In this document: positions 6,254 through 7,390 of the stretch, in pieces | How the letters are laid out: each line of letters starts with the position of its first letter | Numbering within the stretch: the first letter of the stretch is position 1 | From: Actinomycetota bacterium | GTDB taxonomy: Bacteria; Actinomycetota; CADDZG01; WHSQ01 | DNA: 7,390 bases | Assembly: GCA_013695055.1 (NCBI GenBank) | Contig: JACDBF010000251.1 | Coordinates: 1-7,390, forward strand | Reading direction: 5' to 3' | Translations under genes and position numbers: made by a program | The notes under the pieces: generated by a model | Database searches by the model: none | Seen by the model: the letters and a program-made list of their open reading frames with translations, nothing else | What the model was told of the DNA's origin: nothing

Positions 6254-6535
6254 ATGCCAAGGCCAAAGAAGAGGAGAAAATCCAGCGAGCGACAGGCTCG
6301 GGCGACTCAGTCCGCCCAGCTGAGAGCCAAGAAGAAGAAGCTCACGCCCGAGCAGTACATGAGGCGCAGTGTGTTCGGCTGGGTCCTGGTCACGCTCGCG
6401 ATCCTCGTTGGGGTGTCTCACTGGCTCGCACATCTCGGCGTCCTCTACGAAGACACGGGACTGTGGGATCTGGCGATCGGGTATCCGATGGCGGGGTTGC
6501 TCGGAGTGACGGGGGCGATGGTTCTTTCGAGATGA
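6254..6535 (+). CDS. Small basic two-helix membrane protein, function unknown
   Basis: A 93-residue protein starting 24 bases after partner subunit 2, with AGGGAG ending three bases before the ATG, a good match at a short spacing. Residues 1-37 are very rich in Lys and Arg, including PRPKKRRK at the start and AKKKK near 25-29. Two hydrophobic helices follow at about 41-62 and 73-91, joined by a short loop with one acidic patch. The basic tail would face the cytoplasm and could contact lipid head groups, nucleic acid or a partner subunit. I do not recognise a named family. Being last in the operon and closely spaced, it may be an accessory of the transporter, but nothing in the sequence proves that. 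Confidence 0.7.
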   Translation: MPRPKKRRKSSERQARATQSAQLRAKKKKLTPEQYMRRSVFGWVLVTLAILVGVSHWLAHLGVLYEDTGLWDLAIGYPMAGLLGVTGAMVLSR

Positions 6536-6672
6536 GGGACAAGACCCGCGACGCGTATTGGCCGTGTACGCGCGCATTGCGAAGACCTACTGTCGGCGGA
6601 CGCGCTTTGCCAAACCCACAGCACTCGAGGCCGGAAGGCGCTTGCAGATGTTTAGGGCGCATGCCACAAGGA
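6536..6672. other. Gap between the operon end and the minus-strand permease remnant
   Basis: No gene recognised. An ATG at 6532 overlaps the preceding stop as ATGA and opens a 52-codon plus-strand frame to 6690, but the predicted peptide is rich in Arg, Pro and Cys without any motif, and a competing frame overlaps it. No clear T-tract terminator is present at the operon end. Confidence 0.4.
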
Positions 6673-7083
6673 TCACTCAGCTCCGCATGAGGGGCCGGCC
6701 AGGGCGAGGCTACCTCTTGAGAAGGACCGGGATGCAGAACACCCTCTCAGCTCCGAGAATGTAAACACAACGACGAACAGCGCTGCACCGACAAGAACTA
6801 CCGACGCTCCCGAGGAGATGTTGAGGTAGTAAGAGAGGTAGACGCCGAGGAAGCCAGAAAAGGCTCCGACCACGACCGAGATCACCAGCATCCGGACGAA
6901 GCTGTTAGTCAGCAGACGGGCAACGACGGCGGGGATGACTAGCGCGGCTGCGATCAGCGTTACGCCGAGGATCGTCATAGTCGTCGTGATGGTTGCGGCC
7001 AAAGTGAACTGCAAGAGAATAGCTTTGCAAGAGTCTCCGAGCAGCCTCTTTCGTGCAACCCTAACGAATCGGTTGCAAGGCAA
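6673..7083 (-). pseudogene. N-terminally truncated ABC-3 (ZnuB/TroC-like) metal ABC transporter permease
   Basis: The minus-strand frame encodes at most 136 residues. Residues from about 30 to 115 match the C-terminal half of ABC-3 family permeases, which import zinc, manganese or iron: a helix ending in TILGVTLIAAALVIPAVVARLL, with its conserved Pro-Ala before the ARLL, then a helix at about 68-85, the YYLNISSG loop and a last helix. Full-length members have roughly 270-290 residues, so about half the protein, including the first four or so helices, is missing. The frame meets a stop at 7111-7113. The only usable start is TTG at 7083, and its GGAGG is directly adjacent, too close to work. 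I found no N-terminal half in other frames up to 7357, and no ATP-binding subunit or solute-binding protein is visible. It is most likely a decayed remnant. A short functional protein is less likely. Confidence 0.7.
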
Positions 7084-7085
7084 CC
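7055..7085 (+). repeat. GCAACC/GGTTGC triple inverted repeat at the permease breakpoint
   Basis: GCAACC (7055-7060), its complement GGTTGC (7071-7076) and GCAACC again (7080-7085) lie within 31 bases. The middle copy can pair with either neighbour, with loops of 10 or 3 bases. The cluster covers the point where similarity of the minus-strand permease to its family fades, so it may mark a rearrangement joint; chance is possible with 6-base units. Confidence 0.3.
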
Positions 7086-7295
7086 TCCACAGGGCGATTC
7101 TTAGAAGGCCCTACCGTGTTGTGTCAGGCAACATGCATGTCCCAGCGAAAACGATCGACGAGATCCGGCCATCTACGACGAACTGGATCGCCGAGTACGG
7201 GCTACTCGACGAGCTCGTCGCGACAGCTGGTGAGCTAGCATTTCATCCCCTCAACCACTCGGGCTTGGTCGCGAGCGAGCGCTGGATGAGCTCTC

Positions 7296-7314
7296 CACCG
7301 GGTCAGCCCCGGTG
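7296..7314 (+). repeat. GC-rich hairpin (7-bp perfect stem, 5-base loop)
   Basis: CACCGGG, then TCAGC, then CCCGGTG. There is no run of T after it on the plus strand and no run of A before it, so it does not look like a standard intrinsic terminator. It directly precedes the promoter-like site and could be an operator or a weak terminator. Confidence 0.35.
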
Positions 7315-7321
7315 CTAGTGT
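7314..7321 (+). promoter_or_regulatory. Possible promoter -10 element for the gene at 7358
   Basis: GCTAGTGT contains TAGTGT (7316-7321), matching the TANNNT pattern of actinobacterial -10 boxes, with a TG two bases further upstream (TGCTAGTGT, 7313-7321) as in extended -10 sites. It would start transcription about 30 bases before the ATG at 7358. I see no good -35 box, so this is tentative. Confidence 0.3.
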
Positions 7322-7357
7322 TCGTCCACACGGTGCGCCATGCGAAGGGGGAGAACT

Positions 7358-7390
7358 ATGAAGCGTAGGTTGGTGGTGTTCGCTGTGGTG
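7358..7390 (+). CDS. Start of an exported or membrane protein gene, 3' partial
   Basis: ATG at 7358 preceded by GGGGGAG (7347-7353), four bases away. The eleven visible residues, MKRRLVVFAVV, have two or three basic residues and then a hydrophobic run, the beginning of a signal peptide or first membrane helix. Too little is visible to assign a function. A promoter-like element about 37 bases upstream suggests that it begins its own transcript and is not part of the operon to the left. Confidence 0.65.
   Translation, partial: MKRRLVVFAVV

Larger units (their letters stand above)
7084..7357. other. Stretch upstream of the last gene with no recognisable gene
   Basis: All six frames were read. 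Open frames exist on both strands, but the products are Arg/Ser-rich or carry no motif I recognise. Apart from the hairpin and promoter-like site near its right end, I see nothing supportable here. It may be decayed coding DNA, consistent with the adjoining truncated permease. Confidence 0.4.

Noticed and set aside
6532..6690. A 52-codon plus-strand frame overlapping the small membrane protein stop as ATGA.
   Set aside because: The overlap is suggestive, but the peptide is Arg/Pro/Cys-rich without motif, and a competing frame covers the same stretch.
6692..6700. GGCCGGCC palindrome near the end of the permease remnant, considered as a terminator stem.
   Set aside because: There is no loop and no T-tract on either strand, so it does not resemble a terminator.
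7131..7140. Perfect 10-base palindrome ACATGCATGT.
   Set aside because: Several 10-base palindromes are expected by chance in a window of this size, and it is not positioned at a recognisable promoter.
7239..7319. A minus-strand peptide containing APGLTRW, reminiscent of the start of some metallo-beta-lactamase-fold proteins.
   Set aside because: The frame stops after a few residues and the family's metal-binding HxHxDH motif is not present; too short to support.

Overview
The window looks like a piece of chromosome from a high-GC Gram-positive bacterium, most likely an actinomycetote. The grounds are GC-rich codon use, GTG and TTG starts, chains of 4-base overlaps between genes, a lipoprotein with a type II signal peptide, and the protein families present. 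The exact lineage cannot be fixed from the sequence; an acidimicrobial-type actinomycetote would fit but is a guess.

Layout. Positions 3-6535 are one dense run of plus-strand genes that reads as a single operon. It starts with the 3' part of a coiled-coil M23 peptidoglycan hydrolase. Next is a signal-anchored protein resembling the alkaline-phosphatase/type I phosphodiesterase superfamily, but without its recognisable metal ligands. Then come two successive copies of a two-gene membrane module: a DUF318/YraQ-type permease followed by a TIGR03943/YcgQ-type partner. Between the copies lies a lipoprotein with a cupredoxin domain and a complete His-Cys-His-Met type 1 copper site. A small, very basic two-helix membrane protein closes the run. 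Overlaps of the ATGA or TTGA type join peptidase to phosphatase-like gene, phosphatase-like gene to permease 1, permease 1 to partner 1, and permease 2 to partner 2.

Positions 6536-7357 are different. They hold the C-terminal half of an ABC-3 (ZnuB/TroC-like) metal permease on the minus strand, with no N-terminal half, flanked by sequence in which I recognise no gene. A new plus-strand gene with a good ribosome binding site and a signal-peptide-like start begins at 7358 and runs off the window.

How the parts may work together (inference): the two permease/partner pairs probably form two related membrane transporters for a metal or other thiol-reactive solute. Permease 1 has a dense Cys/His loop that is mostly lost in permease 2. 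Both partner subunits carry a paired-cysteine motif. The cupredoxin anchored outside the membrane would be a copper-binding or electron-transfer partner. The most interesting part of the window is this permease-partner-cupredoxin-permease-partner arrangement; I do not know it as a described system. No mobile element, CRISPR array, tRNA or rRNA was seen.
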